Below, in pieces: positions 45,716 to 58,735 of a stretch of DNA of 64,000 nucleotides; within the stretch, counting starts at the first letter, position 1; each line of letters begins with the position of its first letter. Below the pieces are notes generated by a model. The model saw nothing but the letters and a program-made list of their open reading frames with translations. It ran no database searches and had not been told where the DNA came from. The DNA is from Apostichopus japonicus (Eukaryota; Echinodermata; Holothuroidea; Aspidochirotida; Stichopodidae). The stretch is taken from contig NC_092577.1 in the NCBI RefSeq assembly GCF_037975245.1, forward strand, positions 33,438,398-33,502,397, written 5' to 3'. Position numbers and translations under genes: made by a program.

Positions 45716-48700
45716 TACAATCGGCATTCTGCATTATTTGCAGAATCATACAGAGCTCTACACATTTTTAGAGCTGCTGTACAATTCTATACTATATATC
45801 TATATACTATATATGTGAAGGTGTACAATAACATATGCATGCATTCACCGCAGTGAAAACAAGTACAATTTCATCTCAGTCTTGTATTTTGTTTTTTGTC
45901 AATTTTCTTATCAGCATTATTAATATTTTAATAATTGATTGTGTACATTTACAGGTATTAACATTGTAAAATATTTCTGCAGATCTGTTTTCCCCAAAGG
46001 CATGGAAACATGGTTCATATAGTAAACTAAAAGCCCCATGTCATCTTGTCATGTCATCTCCTCAAGTCATTTAAGCGTCCTCAGTTTTTGATATCGTCGT
46101 CGTGTCAGTGGTCACCCTTGCTCTGCAGATTCCTGTCTCTTCATCCAGTAGTTCAGATTCCAACTCTTTGTCAACCCTGTGATACCATCCCATACTTGTT
46201 CACCACTTCAGTATTAATTCTGTCATTCTTGTCTCACATGTACAGTACTGTATCTAGATAGCCACAGCTGACACTCTTGGGGGAAGAATTGGCCACAAAG
46301 ATGTGTGAAATGTTTTGATTTTAATTTTAAAGAATGCATGCTATAAAAAGACTCTCAGGAGTTGGAGTACTGCATAGTGTACATGTATGTTACAGTATAG
46401 ACACACACTGATACATTAAGAACCTACATAGTGACATGGCACCCTCCTCCTCTCCACAATTTTCCTACGTGGGAGGACAGGTACAGTACTGGGACATTGT
46501 ACAAGACTGATGTGTACTGCCACCATATGAAAGACAAGTATGCAGTGTATGAGGAGAATCCCGAGGAAGATGCTAGCTTAGTTTCACTTCAGCAGTCTGA
46601 CTGACTGACTAAAAGAAAGTAGAGAAAATCCTTCTTACCAAAAACACAAACTGAGATGAGATGGAAAAACCACAAATATGTTGGCTTCCTTTGTCCTTTA
46701 ACCATCAAAAGGGTAGAGAGGCAAGACCTTGGAAAAAGTGCTCTCATTAAAAGTAAAACTTGATAAGGCTTTAAACAGCATGGGGTTTAGTTCAACTGGG
46801 AGAATACAATGAATTATTGTGTGTGTATATGTACAGTAGTTAATAATCCATCCAGTGTGTCCTGCTGTAGGATGGATGATATGTACAGGCTCTAACAGTA
46901 ACTTCACACACACTGTGGGAATGTTACTTCACAGAAATCAAGTGACATTGCTATGGCTGACATGTTGGGAGACTGGGTCATGAACCTCTCACAATTTTGC
47001 CCTTCTCTTTTAATTCTCTTGATCGTCCTTGGCATTTACAGTACTACTGTTTGTTACAATTTGCTATCCTGGCAAAATCAGACTGTTGTACATTCAAAAT
47101 TTTTGACTTTCTTTTGAGTTTGTAGAAAGTCATTGACAAAACACGACCATTGTATGAGTGATTGCGCCTTGATTAGACTAAGATGGCCAATCTTAACTTA
47201 TTGGAAATACAGTACTAAAAGATGGTGTAGTGATTAATTGATATATTATTCCAACCTGCAGTGATAGGTTAATAAGTATTGAAAGTGATCTGATAGTTTG
47301 CCTGACTTGTGAACTGATCTTGATGATGATCTTGAGTTCATATGGGTTTTTGATCCGTGATCCGATAACACAATCGTCTTCAGACTGTGATCTGATGACG
47401 AGCGGGTGATCACATGTGAACACAACCAAAGTTACTGTATCTCTCAGTGATCGCCTAAAATGAAAACTGTATGGGACATTGAATGAAAAAATCCTATTTA
47501 CTCATCAGAGCTCTTTCCCTTTGAAAGTAAACGTTGGCTTTCTGATTTTTTCATTGAACGAAAGTAAACGTTGGCTTTCTGATGTTTTCATTGTCCAAAA
47601 TACAGACTTCTCACTCTGCCCTGAGCTGTTTTCGCATCCATGTCAAGTTGTGAACACACGTAATCTTTGCCTCAAGCTGTTGAACATCATTTTTTGCACA
47701 TTGGCAAGTTAACCGGCAAACAAACAGCTGCGTATCTAGTCACTATCAGTTTTTAATCTTGTGTTTCTTTGATATCCAACCCTCTCACTCTCCCTCCCCT
47801 CCCGCCCCTCCTTTCATTCCTCCTTCCTCTCACTGCCCCTCTCACTGCCCCTCTCACTGCCCTCATCCTCCTTCCTGTTTTTGCCATGTAATCTTACCAT
47901 GTAGATGTTTGTGATAGAAGGCTTGTGTAATGCATTTTGTTAATAAGATCTCCTCATGACTTTCATGAGGCCCATAGCAAGGGAAAGCATACATATGAAG
48001 CCATGTTTGTCTTCCTTCTTATTTCTCATTAGAAAAACATCTGTCATTGAAATTTAAGTTTATTAATTTATTGGCTTGCAGTTTCGCCATCGCAAAGTTT
48101 CTTCCTTTACTTTGTTTATGTTCTCTTGGTTTGAAACCATCCTCTGGTTTTTTTTGCAACTAATATGTTTTATTTTGATATATACAGTATATCCTACTTC
48201 CGAAAGATTCCTCAGTGAATGAATAATGATGCAGAGCTTTGACGTTTGGGGATTAGGTGTCGTCAATGAAACGTGGAATAATTCAATGAAATGAATGACT
48301 GTATTTCCAAAGTCAAGTGGATTTCACCCTACAGCAGCGGTTGAAGAGTTCACTCTCACAGGATTAGCAGGAAATGGGCAAGGTGTTTTTTTTTTGGTCA
48401 TTGAAAACCTTCATCTGGATGGAAAATTTGAATTTGCATTTAATTGTGGTTTATATCCTTTAAAAGTGCTATAAAGCTTTTCTTTTTCTTCTCAACTTGT
48501 TTATTTTGATCATTTCTCTTGTGCTGTCAATAAAGGCCATTTAAGTTGTTTACAATCTAAGTGAATTTGAAAAGGAGATCAGAATATACGGAAATTAAGT
48601 AGCAACGGAGAATTATTATTAAAGTCAAGAAGGAATGAAAACTACGGTATGAAATATTTCCTGAAAGGGAATGAGGGCGGTATTGAAGAACTTAGCATGC

Positions 48701-49327
48701 ATAGACCTGATGAATTCACTTTGGCTTCGGCTTTGAGTACGTTTCTGTATGCTGCCCTGTTGGATGAATCTATAAACCGTAAATAGTAGAAACAGACTTT
48801 GCGATCCGTGTTATGCTCATTGCCGACTTTGCAGTCCGCTGTCACCCTCACAATTTTACAAGGTCGGTAAGAGTGACTCCATAGTTTCCCCTTTCGGGAA
48901 ACCAAAGATGAACGGAAAAATATAGACAACTTTTGAAAGAGCACAGAAATGGTTGGCTATATTAATATATGAAATGGGATTTTTATTAGGTTACTACAGG
49001 AATACAACTTACAAGGCCTACATATTCAATGCATATTGTACTCCCAAGAGTGCCAGTCAGAACCCGCCGTATATCGCACACACTTTTTGACAGCTCAGTA
49101 GCTTGCATAATATTTAGTAGCCTAGTGTACTACTTGAAGAAACAAACATACTTTCAGCTGTTTCGTTGCACACAGGTATAAACGAAAGAATAGAGCTGTG
49201 CAGATAGTGGACTAATAACAGAGCTATGAAAAACAGATCAAGCTCTATGAAGGTAAAATAGTTTCTCCTGTGAGACTTTATTCTCATAATAATACTCCTC
49301 AATTGGTTACATGTAACACACAAAAAA
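45716..49327. other. Non-genic region
   Basis: No supported exon. It contains a direct duplication of GAAAGTAAACGTTGGCTTTC (47522 and 47559) and CTC-rich repeats near 47780-47870 (CCCCTCTCACTG in tandem). If the gene at 63.6 kb has an upstream exon, this could be its first intron. Confidence 0.4.
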
Positions 49328-49715
49328 ATGCAAGGGGGGATCAGGATTGTTTCTTCACCTCAGGAAGGTTACAAAGCTGACCCAGACGGAAGCGTCCACA
49401 TTTGGGAAGAGTGGTGGATCAGTGCCAAACGAGAAAGCCTGAAACGGTGGTAGTAGTTTTTTGACGAATCAAAGAGATAGTATATTACAGTTCCTTGCTG
49501 TTGAGACTTGTGTCGTGAGACATGGCGAGGGCAAGTATTTAGTGGAGATCACCCCCCACCTCCACCCCCACCCCAGTGTTAACGCTACAAACTTGAAATT
49601 TAAGCTGTTTTCTGGCTAAATGTCAGTGATTTGTCAGTACATTAGAAAGAAAAAGGCCCTATCATTTTCTGCCAACTGGTACATGTATGTAAACTATAGT
49701 ACTACTGTAAGCATG

Positions 49716-49820
49716 GGCGGCGATCATGGGGGGGGGGACAGGGAGACATGTTGCTAAGCGCCTGCACCCAAGCAAATGTCCCCCCCCCCCAATATTTGAA
49801 ACAAATTGCCGCCCCTGACT
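49716..49820. repeat. Small inverted-repeat element
   Basis: GGGCGGCGATCATGGGGGGG near 49718 is mirrored by CCCCCCAATATTTG...TTGCCGCCC near 49785-49815: GGGCGGCGA/TTGCCGCCC ends with G- and C-run inner arms. It looks like a MITE of about 100 bp. Confidence 0.5.
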
Positions 49821-50507
49821 GTAAGTCTACAACCACATAATGCCTACTGTATACGTACAGTAACTGATGTGTTTTATAATTCGGGAAAATGCAAAGTGCA
49901 AAACTTCATTTTTCATCAAGTAGATTTGTTATTCTGTTATCTAGCAGGTGTCTTTAAGTACTTCTGAAATTCTCTAGGTCTGAGCTTGCTCCCCCAAAAG
50001 AAGAATTCTCGATCATCGTCGTGGTGGGGTCTTATCCTGAATACACAAACGAATGTTTACACTTTTGTATCAGGTTGTCCTTGCCTTTTCAAATGCAAAC
50101 AAGGCTGTGAAGGTGAAGGTAAAATAGTACTTGGAGAACCTTATGTACCATAATAGTAAAACTATCTACAGTGCTACTCAAGGGTTAGTTAGGACTGTAA
50201 AACGTAATTTGACAAGCTCAGATCCTCAAGCAAGTGACAATGTGATGTCATCATTCCACAGACGTTCACTGTAGTTTTCTTCACTGTCTTTATTTTTCTT
50301 CAATGATTTTAAATGTTATAGCAAATTTTATAGTTTTGGGATGTTTTTGAGTGTTTTAAGGGAAAAGGTATCATTCCTGTATCATTCATAGTTAGTTGAC
50401 CTTTCTTTAATTGTGGCTTATTTTGCTGACCAGAGACCCCAGGTACATTTTAGTGACTTTTCCTGCTCTCCAGGCCCCCACAGAGGGCAAATCATGATGG
50501 AAGCATT

Positions 50508-50885
50508 AGCGGAGCGTCCATACAGTCAGGGGGGGCGGATGCCCCCCCTGACGGAAACGAATGGACTGCTGGCGCCCTTTTCAGCTCTTTACCACCTTTT
50601 ACTTATTCGCGATTATTGACTTTTTTATTGCGCTCTCATCTACCTATTGACATTTTTCACATTTTGTTGGTGTAATTTTGCGATGACACCTATTTATTCT
50701 TCGTTTATATGCAAATTAGTCAGGCCCGGAAAGGGTAATTTCCGGCGATCTAGGGCGTATCTTTACTCAAAACATTTCTGTACGCTACACGCCAACCGTG
50801 GTGGTGCTTCGCTTAGATAGTGTCGAAAGCGCCCCTACAGACCATTCTCGCCCCTCTTGACCAATACCCTTAGCTCCGCCACTGG
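50508..50885. repeat. MITE-like element with short terminal inverted repeats
   Basis: The left end TTAGCGGAGCGTCC and right end TTAGCTCCGCCACTGG are imperfect inverted repeats (GCGGAGC/GCTCCGC). The interior is moderately GC-rich compared with the flanks and has its own G/C hairpin (GGGGGGGCGGATGCCCCCCC at 50530). No transposase was seen. Confidence 0.5.
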
Positions 50886-53287
50886 ATGGAAGTGCCAGAC
50901 AGTACAAATTATTATTATAAAGTACTATGCAATGTTTTTCTGTTAAAAAAACTTTTCTCTGTGGGCAACTGGGCATATATGAAAATGTTCAGGTGCTGTT
51001 GAAATTTCAGCATCGATTCGTTTATGGCACTGTATCCCATTCATATCCTAAATTGGTATTGAATTTTTGCTATCATCCTTCTTAAAAATTTGTAATTTCC
51101 CCCTAAGTTCACCTTTTTCAGGTTGTATTTGAAACCTTATAATGAGGGTATATCTAGTACAGTACTTGTGTATTTAGCATCTTAGCGCTGTATTTATCAC
51201 CTCACTTGCCGAATTGACACTTTTATTTTGTAAATCTGCCAGGCCTCTAAATTGAGGTTATTTATTGGCTAAATGTCAGTTGATTTTGATGTTTGCCACA
51301 AAGAGGAAAATAAGAAATCATTGGCATTTTCTGCCAGTAGATATTTAACAATATATTGTTATATAGTGTTGTTTATATACATAACAAAACTATAGTAAAT
51401 TCATGTATCATAAGACAGGTAACAAAAACATTACAACGATTTCTATGTATATCTAACAAAATAAGCCCAGTATTTTTGCTCACTAGTAGCAAATTTATTG
51501 GGCTGCTCCTACGATATGCCATAAGTGTACAGTACATTAGCTGATGTGTGCTGTACTCAAGAAATGCCAACTGGTAGGAACTTGATTTAATAAGATGTTT
51601 TTTTTATGCATATATGCATAGTTTAACAATTGGCTAAAGGTTTGAATTTCTAGGCCCGAAACACTGTCATCTCTCTCTGTCATTCATATAATTGTACTTT
51701 ATTTGTTCCCACTTGGTAAAATTCTCTCAGATTGCATTCTCCCCTCTGCTGAAGTTGCGTACTTTACATTCACCAATTTTTCTAAACACCTTCAGTCAGC
51801 CCTTTAATAAACTTTACATGTTTGTGTTTGCATAGTTTCAAAATGTAGGTCTCCCTAATGTGACTTGCACTTTAGAAAGTATACAACACTTTTGCTCTGA
51901 TATATCCTTGAAAAAAAGGAAAAAGGGTACTTTAATAGCATCTCATCAAGCTTGAATTGAAATTTCCCTGTTAGTACTTCAATGGAGAGTGTAACACCCA
52001 CTTCCCAGAATAACTTGAAGATTGTGAGTGGTTGCCATGGTGATGTCCTCCTGGGAAGCCGTTATTATCGTACTAGTAAAGTGCCATCACCGTATACTTT
52101 GAGGTGAAAAGCCCTCCAGAGACTTTTGGCATTTATTTTGCAATTTTTTCAAGTCGTGGAAGCACTTGTACAGTAATTAATGATTTCCGAAAACAAGACG
52201 GTGAAGTTTTAAACCGAAACTTTCGTTTCATGGAATTAAACGTCCGAATAGTTCCATTTTAATTAAGGATAAGAAAAATTTAAAGAAATGTCTCAAATTG
52301 CCAATGGAACTTTACATAATTTGTGAGAGTATATATAATGGTGTTTGTTATAATGTAGTAAATTTTGTGCAGAAAACTGAGATTTGAACATTTGGTAAAG
52401 AATCATTGGCTATTAAGACTACATTCATTTTGATGAGTTTCCCCTGTTTTTCTTGTTTATATTTTAAATTTTTTTTTATTTAAAGTTGATTTCATCTGAT
52501 ACCTTCTTTCTGTATGCAGTTTTGTGTGTAATTTTATTTTCAAATTTTGTGTACAAGCTTTGAAGGCTCGGAAGTCTGTCTCTGATAAATTAATATGGTT
52601 CTTACCTTCAAATCTGTGTAGGTACATCTTTGCACTAATTATATACAGTACCAATGTGACCATTTTACAGAGCATTTTGTAATGCTGCAATGCCTGATAA
52701 ATGATTCATTTTAACTTTTTATATTCTTTGCCCATCATATTATCGATGAAAATTCAGGTACAGTACAGTGGATTGCCACAAAAATTTAGTCTGTAAAGTG
52801 TAAACAATTATAAACTTATTTTGAGTTATATAGCTAAGGTACATGTTCCATGTTTTGATAATTTACTGGATGTTGAAAGCACCAATAATCTAGATGATTT
52901 CATAGATTAATTACACAGGTCTACCTCTTGTACCACTATTGAAGAAAGCAATGCATTATCAGTTTTTCATATTTTTTTACCAACTTCATAACAAATACCT
53001 CAAAAAATGTAGATTGTTCTTTGAAATTTTGTGAGGACAGATCTGGGTAGTCTATTGTGTTTGCAGACTTTGGAAGGTTCCTACAGTACTTTGAAGAGAG
53101 AGAAAAAAGCTCTTGCAAAATTGTTGATATTACAGTTCTGCAAAAAAGGCCATAGCCTTTTCACCTCCTTAGCTGTTTCATCTCCATTGTTCATCATTCT
53201 ATTTTTATACTCATATTCCAATTTTAGTTGGCTGTCTATCCATTTTTAGTTTAGATGTGTCCTAAACTGTTTCTGTTTCTGTTCAGT
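50886..53287. other. Non-genic AT-rich region
   Basis: No coding exon or clear repeat was recognised in either orientation. Open frames are short and without domains. Confidence 0.4.
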
Positions 53288-53345
53288 TTGCCGTTATAGA
53301 TGATCCTGCTAGGATCGAAATGTCAAAATTTCTACTTTGCAGTCG
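53288..53345 (+). repeat. Dispersed repeat family A, core fragment
   Basis: GATGATCCTGCTAGGATCGAAATGTCA shows the perfect stem core without the usual flanks; only the core and a few bases remain. Confidence 0.6.
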
Positions 53346-53372
53346 ATGAAAGAATAAATACAGTAGTCACAC

Positions 53373-54225
53373 CAATATTTTGGGGATAATCCCCATCCCA
53401 CCACACCCCCTCCTTCCCTACTCTCCCACTCCTAAATAAACAATTTCAAAATGAAATATACAAGAGGATTAAGGAATGAAAGTAGTTTTTGAATATAACA
53501 GTTTGAACAATGAACACTCTCTAGACATTGCATTGGTGTTGTGGTTGCATTGGTGTTGTGGTTGCATTGGTGTTGTGGTTACAACATTACTAAACTATTT
53601 AGATCAGCTTAATGAAGCTGTTCTCACATTGTGAGAGGGTGCGTGATGTCATGTTGCCAGGAGATCTCTTAATGTTGGGATGCAGGTTATTTTCGGTAGG
53701 GTGTTTAGATTTAAGCCCAGCTGAACAGGAAGGAAGCTTACGGTTTTAGACACAGTGCCAACAGCTGTGAACAATTAATCAATTCTTGACATATGCATAA
53801 CAATATTTTGGGGAATATCCCATCCCATCCCACCACTCCCCCCCCCCACCCCACTCTCCAACTCCTAAATAAACAATTTCAAAATGAAATATATTTAAGA
53901 GGATTAAGGAGAGAAATTAGATTTTAACAGTTTGAACAATGAACACTCTCTGGATATTGCATTGGTGTTGTGGTTGTATTGGTGTTGTGGTTGCATTGGT
54001 GTCATTGGTGCTACAACATTACTAAACTATTTAGATCAACTTATTGAAGCTGTTCTCACATTGTGAGAGGGTGAGGTAATGTCATGTTGCCAGGAGATCT
54101 CTTAACATTTGGATGCAGGTTATTTTTGGTAGGGTGTTTAGATTTAAGCCCAGCTGAACAGGAAGGAAGCTGAATGGTTTTAAACACCGTGCCAACAGCT
54201 GTGAACAATTAATCACTTCTTGACA
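53373..54225. repeat. Tandem segmental duplication, about 430 bp x 2
   Basis: Copies at about 53373-53790 and 53808-54225 share a C-rich start, CCTAAATAAACAATTTCAAA, ATTGCATTGGTGTTGTGGTT (itself repeated two or three times), CTGTTCTCACATTGTGAGAG, AGGAGATCTCTTAA and AACAGCTGTGAACAATTAAT. Similarity is high, so the duplication is recent. No exon lies inside. Confidence 0.92.
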
Positions 54226-54417
54226 GAATAGTGTACTGCAACATGAATGCATTGAAAGACAAAAAGAATTTAGAATTAAAACTTTGACAGCTTTCAGATA
54301 CGGCTAGATCCAATGATGCCATGGTACATGCATGTGAGTACATATGACTAAATCCCAACACAGGTTTATGGTATTCATACTGTATGTGCCTCCATACTCA
54401 CACAAGCAAATTATTCT

Positions 54418-55002
54418 AGCATACTGTAGTTGCCTGTACTCATACTGTGGTTGCCTGTACTCATACTGTTGATGTCTGTACTCATAGTGTGGATGCTTGT
54501 ACTCATACTGTAGTTGCCCGTACCCACAGTGTAGTTGCCTGTACTCATACTGTAGTTGCCTGTACACATCCTGTTGTTGCTTGTACACATCCTGTCGTTG
54601 CCTGTACTCATACTGTAGTTGCCTGTACTCATACTGTGGTTGCCTGTACTCATACTGTTGTTGCCTATACTCATATTGTAGTTGCCTGTACTCATACTGT
54701 TGTTGCCTGTACTCATACTGTAGTTGCCTGTACTCATACTGTAGTTGCCTGTACTCATACTGTAGTTGCCTGTACTCATACTGTAGTTGCCTGTACTCAT
54801 ATTGTAGTTGCCTGTACTCATACTGTTGTTGCCTGTACTCATACTGTAGTTGCCTGTACTCATACTGTAGTTGCCTGTACTCATACTGTAGTTGCCTGTA
54901 CTCATACTGTAGTTGCCTGTACTCATACTGTAGTTGCCTGTACTCATACTGTAGTTGCCTGTACTCATACTGTAGTTGCCTGTACTCATACTGTGGTTGC
55001 CT
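54418..55002. repeat. 21-bp minisatellite, about 28 copies
   Basis: Head-to-tail unit GTAGTTGCCTGTACTCATAC plus T. Because 21 is a multiple of three and the unit lacks stops in several frames, four long open frames cross it (minus: YEYRQLQ and MSTGNYS repeats; plus: VVACTHT and CLYSYCS repeats). Right-hand copies are nearly identical and left-hand copies (54418-54600) are diverged. It is not supported as a gene. Confidence 0.95.
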
Positions 55003-55464
55003 GTTCACCGTTAGCTTAGGTGATCGTTTAATAATGTTTCAATCATAGTTCATCCTTTAATACACAGAGCCAGCAATCTACTAACTATTCAGAAAATAAT
55101 GACTATGTACAGATTCAACATTACCAGATAGGCAGTTCACTACAATGTCTGCACATTACTTAAATTGCATATGCACTGTACAGTATGTAGGCCTCCAACT
55201 TTGCCTCTGGCTCTTCTGCTCTCAAGCTTGTCTCTGTGGGACAGGAGTTGCTATACCTGTAAATTGTTAGAAAGTCTTAACCACAGCTGCAATTTTTTGG
55301 ACAATTTATGGGTATTTGAAAGTGGGTGATGGGGGGAGGGGAGGCATTGGGAATGGAGATAAATAGTTTTATTCTCTTTAAGGTCTGATAGAGTATGAAT
55401 GGTTGATGTGTATAAACAGGATGAATCAGATGCTTGGAAAGCTAAACCTGTGAATAAATGTAAA

Positions 55465-55805
55465 GTGTGTAAAAGTAAGTTGGCCTGATGTTTCGATCCT
55501 AGTTCAGGATCTTCTTCAGAGGCTAAATGACAAGTAACAGTAACAGAAGGGACAAAAACACGCACAGAATACAGACAGGTTAATGAGCATGGTGAACACA
55601 ATGAAATAGATGTAAGGGGATTAGTAGACAAGTGATGGAGAGAAGAAAGCAACAGGGGAAGAGAAGAGGTAGGAGATAAACAGTGGAGGGACAAAGAGAG
55701 CATTAAAGGAATGGAGTAGGGAAAAAACTGGAGAAGGACAAAGACAGAAAGGTTTGGAGAAAAAAAGGGGTGGAAGAGAGCTGTGAGAAGAGGAGTGAGG
55801 GGGGG
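55465..55805 (-). repeat. Dispersed repeat family A, minus-strand copy
   Basis: It contains GTGTAAAAGTAAGTTGGCCT, then GATGTTTCGATCCTAGTTCA and GGATCTTCTTCAGAGGCTAA, then the purine-rich body (ACAGTGGAGGGACAAAGAGA). The loop of the core stem is longer here (GAACT instead of GCT). It is similar over its whole length to 6702-7010. Confidence 0.85.
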
Positions 55806-58424
55806 GGGAGGGAACAAGGGAACTATGAATAAATGTATAGTGTGATTAAATCACTGTTTTGAAAAGAAATGAGAGAAGTACTTTATAGTCCTGTAGGCTG
55901 TACAGTATTATATAAAGTTTGCTATCCTATCAGAGCTAGTATAGGTTGGCCTTGATTTAAATGGAGTCGGGACGATAGGCATGTTAGCAGATACCGTAGA
56001 TCTGTGCCAATACCATAAATCATGCATATCATGTGGTACAATACAAATACATTTAAGAAGGTAATGTACCTCATATAACCATGTATCAGATTTACAAAAC
56101 AACACAAACTAGCTTTAATTTTGAATGTCAGAATCAAAAATATCAATGTGCTTTAATGACAGTGACAGCATGAAATGAAAGTCCATATTTTGTATTCCAA
56201 ACCAAATTCTAGCAAAACTTAAAGTTATTCTTTGTAGAACTTTGTAACAGTATGTTAACTAGTGTTTAATTTTTCGGGCTTAAAAAACATCAGAATTTAA
56301 GTATTAAAATTAGATAAGAATAATGCATTAGGAGCCACCCCATATATTTAGCTAAGAGCAATGCAAAAAACTACCTAATAGCTGCATATTATGTGAGATT
56401 GGCCGTTGAATCCTGCATGGGTGCTGCTTTAAATTAGTGTCAGTAAAACGAACACAGATAGTGACCTAGCTATACTGTACAATAGTTAGTCACAGGGTCG
56501 TGGTAAGTCTGTATTTAAGCCACTTGTGCAATAAGAGTGCAAGTGCTAAAAATATCCACTGTAGCTTAAAATCAAGTTCATAACTGGCATTATTTTTTTC
56601 AAATTTGCCTAATAGGAACAGGCCCAATAATCATTGCTGGATAGTAAGGGAGTAATAAGGGGCTATCGTTACATACGGAAATCATGTGATGTTTGTACTG
56701 ACTAATATTGTTACCAGACTGTGTCATACATTTGTTTTATGTTCTTAGAAAAATACAACTGCCTTACTTAAGTAGTCTTTGCTTCTGGCAATTTAGGCAA
56801 AATATTATATGAGGCATTTAGCCAATAAATAGCCTGAATCACGAGGCCTGTGTCGCACGGCACATTCTATGACAACGGACTGTTAGTCTCATCTTTCATA
56901 CATGTTCTATAAAGAGGAGAATGAAAAGTCTCTGGTGTGTCACTGCGGATATTGGATACCACGGTTAATCCTCAGAAAAATTGGATATTGATATTCTAAC
57001 TTTATTAGAATTATATGGAAATGTGGTGTACATGTTTAGAGTTGTTTTCAGAAACTGAAATTTCAACCTTGTCCCTTCTCAGACTTACAGAATTGTTATT
57101 TCAAAATGAAAATGAATCGTAAGGTAGACAATGTTTGTTTGACAAAATAGGTAATATACTCTGGTTTCATTGAGCTTCTAAGAATACAATGTTCCTCTTT
57201 TATCAGCCAAGAAATAAATTTTCACTCAGACTATATCCTTGCAGCTGCCGAATAAGAAGACAGAGGTCTTCATAAAGTAAGTCGAGTGCAGTCTCGAATA
57301 GAACGCTGAAGAAAGAATAAGACAGTTGAATCATTTACATCTCGTTACTCTTTAAGAGATCTATGGATGGCTGACTTCCAGAGGAAAACCTGGAATGATG
57401 ACTGATGTTTTAATGCTTTCTGGAGAGTGGGAGGTATAAATTACTGAAAAAGATCTTTGACTCAACAAATATTTTTTTTTGGTGGGGGGGGGATGGTTCT
57501 CTCCTCTTCTATCTTTTGTTACTTTGTCTGTCTTCTTTTGCATAATTAATTTATAAAGCATGTTTGCGCGATACCCGGAGCAAACTGCAGCAAGTATAAA
57601 GAGTGATGAGTTTAGAACACGAGAGGAAGATGTGTTGCACATATTACAACTACAGGATTGGTCTGTGCGGTAAAGTGCATCACATTGGTGTGATAGACAG
57701 CCTCTAAATTCATTTTGCATCGTGATTAATTTAAATCAAATGAGTTGGAACACAAAGAACTTCCTCTCAAAGGACAGGAAATTAAAATGTCAGATGTTGA
57801 TTCCAGGAGTATCTATAGGGGGATATAAATACCTGTATATGCATTCCAAATTACTCTTTTCATTCTTTTGCTGTTGATGGATAGATAGCCTGTACTGTAA
57901 CCACAAAGAGTCTTGACCAGTAAGAAAAGAATAAAACCCTATTGTTCATTTTGGGACTGATTAAACTTTACTCCTGATGTTTTCAGAGCATGGAGGTGGT
58001 CAGAGAGAGTACAGGCACACCTGGAGCGTGATATGAAATCTTTAGAAGCTGTCATTTTGGTGGTTTAGTACTTACGGTTCAGAGCTGCGTGACGTTTTCA
58101 GAGATTATCTCATGTTTATTGAGCCGATGTTTGGGCCAATCTCAATGTGATAACACTGTACAGTACCTTTGTACGTAATCATCAAACTACTAGGGAAATG
58201 CCCAAAGTAGGTTGGACATTTCACATGAAGTTAAACATGCTTTCTATCAAGAGCTTAGTTTGATCATAGAAACAACTTTCTTCAAACTGCTAGATAATGC
58301 CCTATTTGGGTTGAACATTTCCAAACAAGTAAACAAATCTAGCAGTTTTGATTTTACTTACAATAGCGTATTTCTATTTAAAGGCATTGAAGACTTGCCA
58401 CAAACAGCGTGCCGCCATCTTTAA
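55806..58424. other. Non-genic region
   Basis: No supported exon. The 119-codon minus-strand open frame (57361-57720) has scattered Cys residues but no recognisable domain or splice context. Confidence 0.4.
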
Positions 58425-58735
58425 AAAGTTAACTTCCCGTTGCTTGCAAGTGAAGTTTTTCTCTTGTCGCTACAAAATGCAGACAGTAATGAAACGTGAT
58501 ACCTTGTTATCTTTAGCTGGACCTGAGGTGTCCATCGCTGTATCGTTTGTACACTGTGCTGTGGGTACTGACCGCAGCTGAATGTACTGACTGTACACTA
58601 GTGTCTAACTACCGACGGTAGCAAGCTGTGTGTATTTTCTGGGATCGATGGTGGTGTCTAACACTTCTGTTACACCTCATTCGAAACTAAGTCAGATTAC
58701 CGGCATTAGAAGTTTCTTTTTGCGCAAGTTTTCAC
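58425..58735 (-). repeat. Dispersed repeat family B, copy 2 (inverted)
   Basis: Reverse-complement copy of the element at 63690-64000: AAAGTTAACTTCCCGTTGCT at the left, TCGATGGTGGTGTCTAACAC, then TCATTCGAAACTAAGTCAGA and TTACCGGCATTAGAAGTTTC at the right. Three copies in this window show it is a multi-copy family. Confidence 0.85.

Noticed and set aside
55485-55540. Hammerhead ribozyme in repeat family A (CTGAAGA, stem, GAAAC)
   Set aside because: There is an extra A between CTGAAGA and the stem, most copies read TTGAAGA, and I see no proper stem III or cleavage-site pairing. A covariance-model search would settle it.
55251-55817. Minus-strand open frame of 188 codons rich in Ser, Leu and Pro
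   Set aside because: It is the translated body of repeat family A, present in other copies with stops and frameshifts.
57361-57720. Minus-strand Cys-containing open frame of 119 codons
   Set aside because: No signal peptide, cysteine pattern of a known family or splice context; composition matches the flanks.
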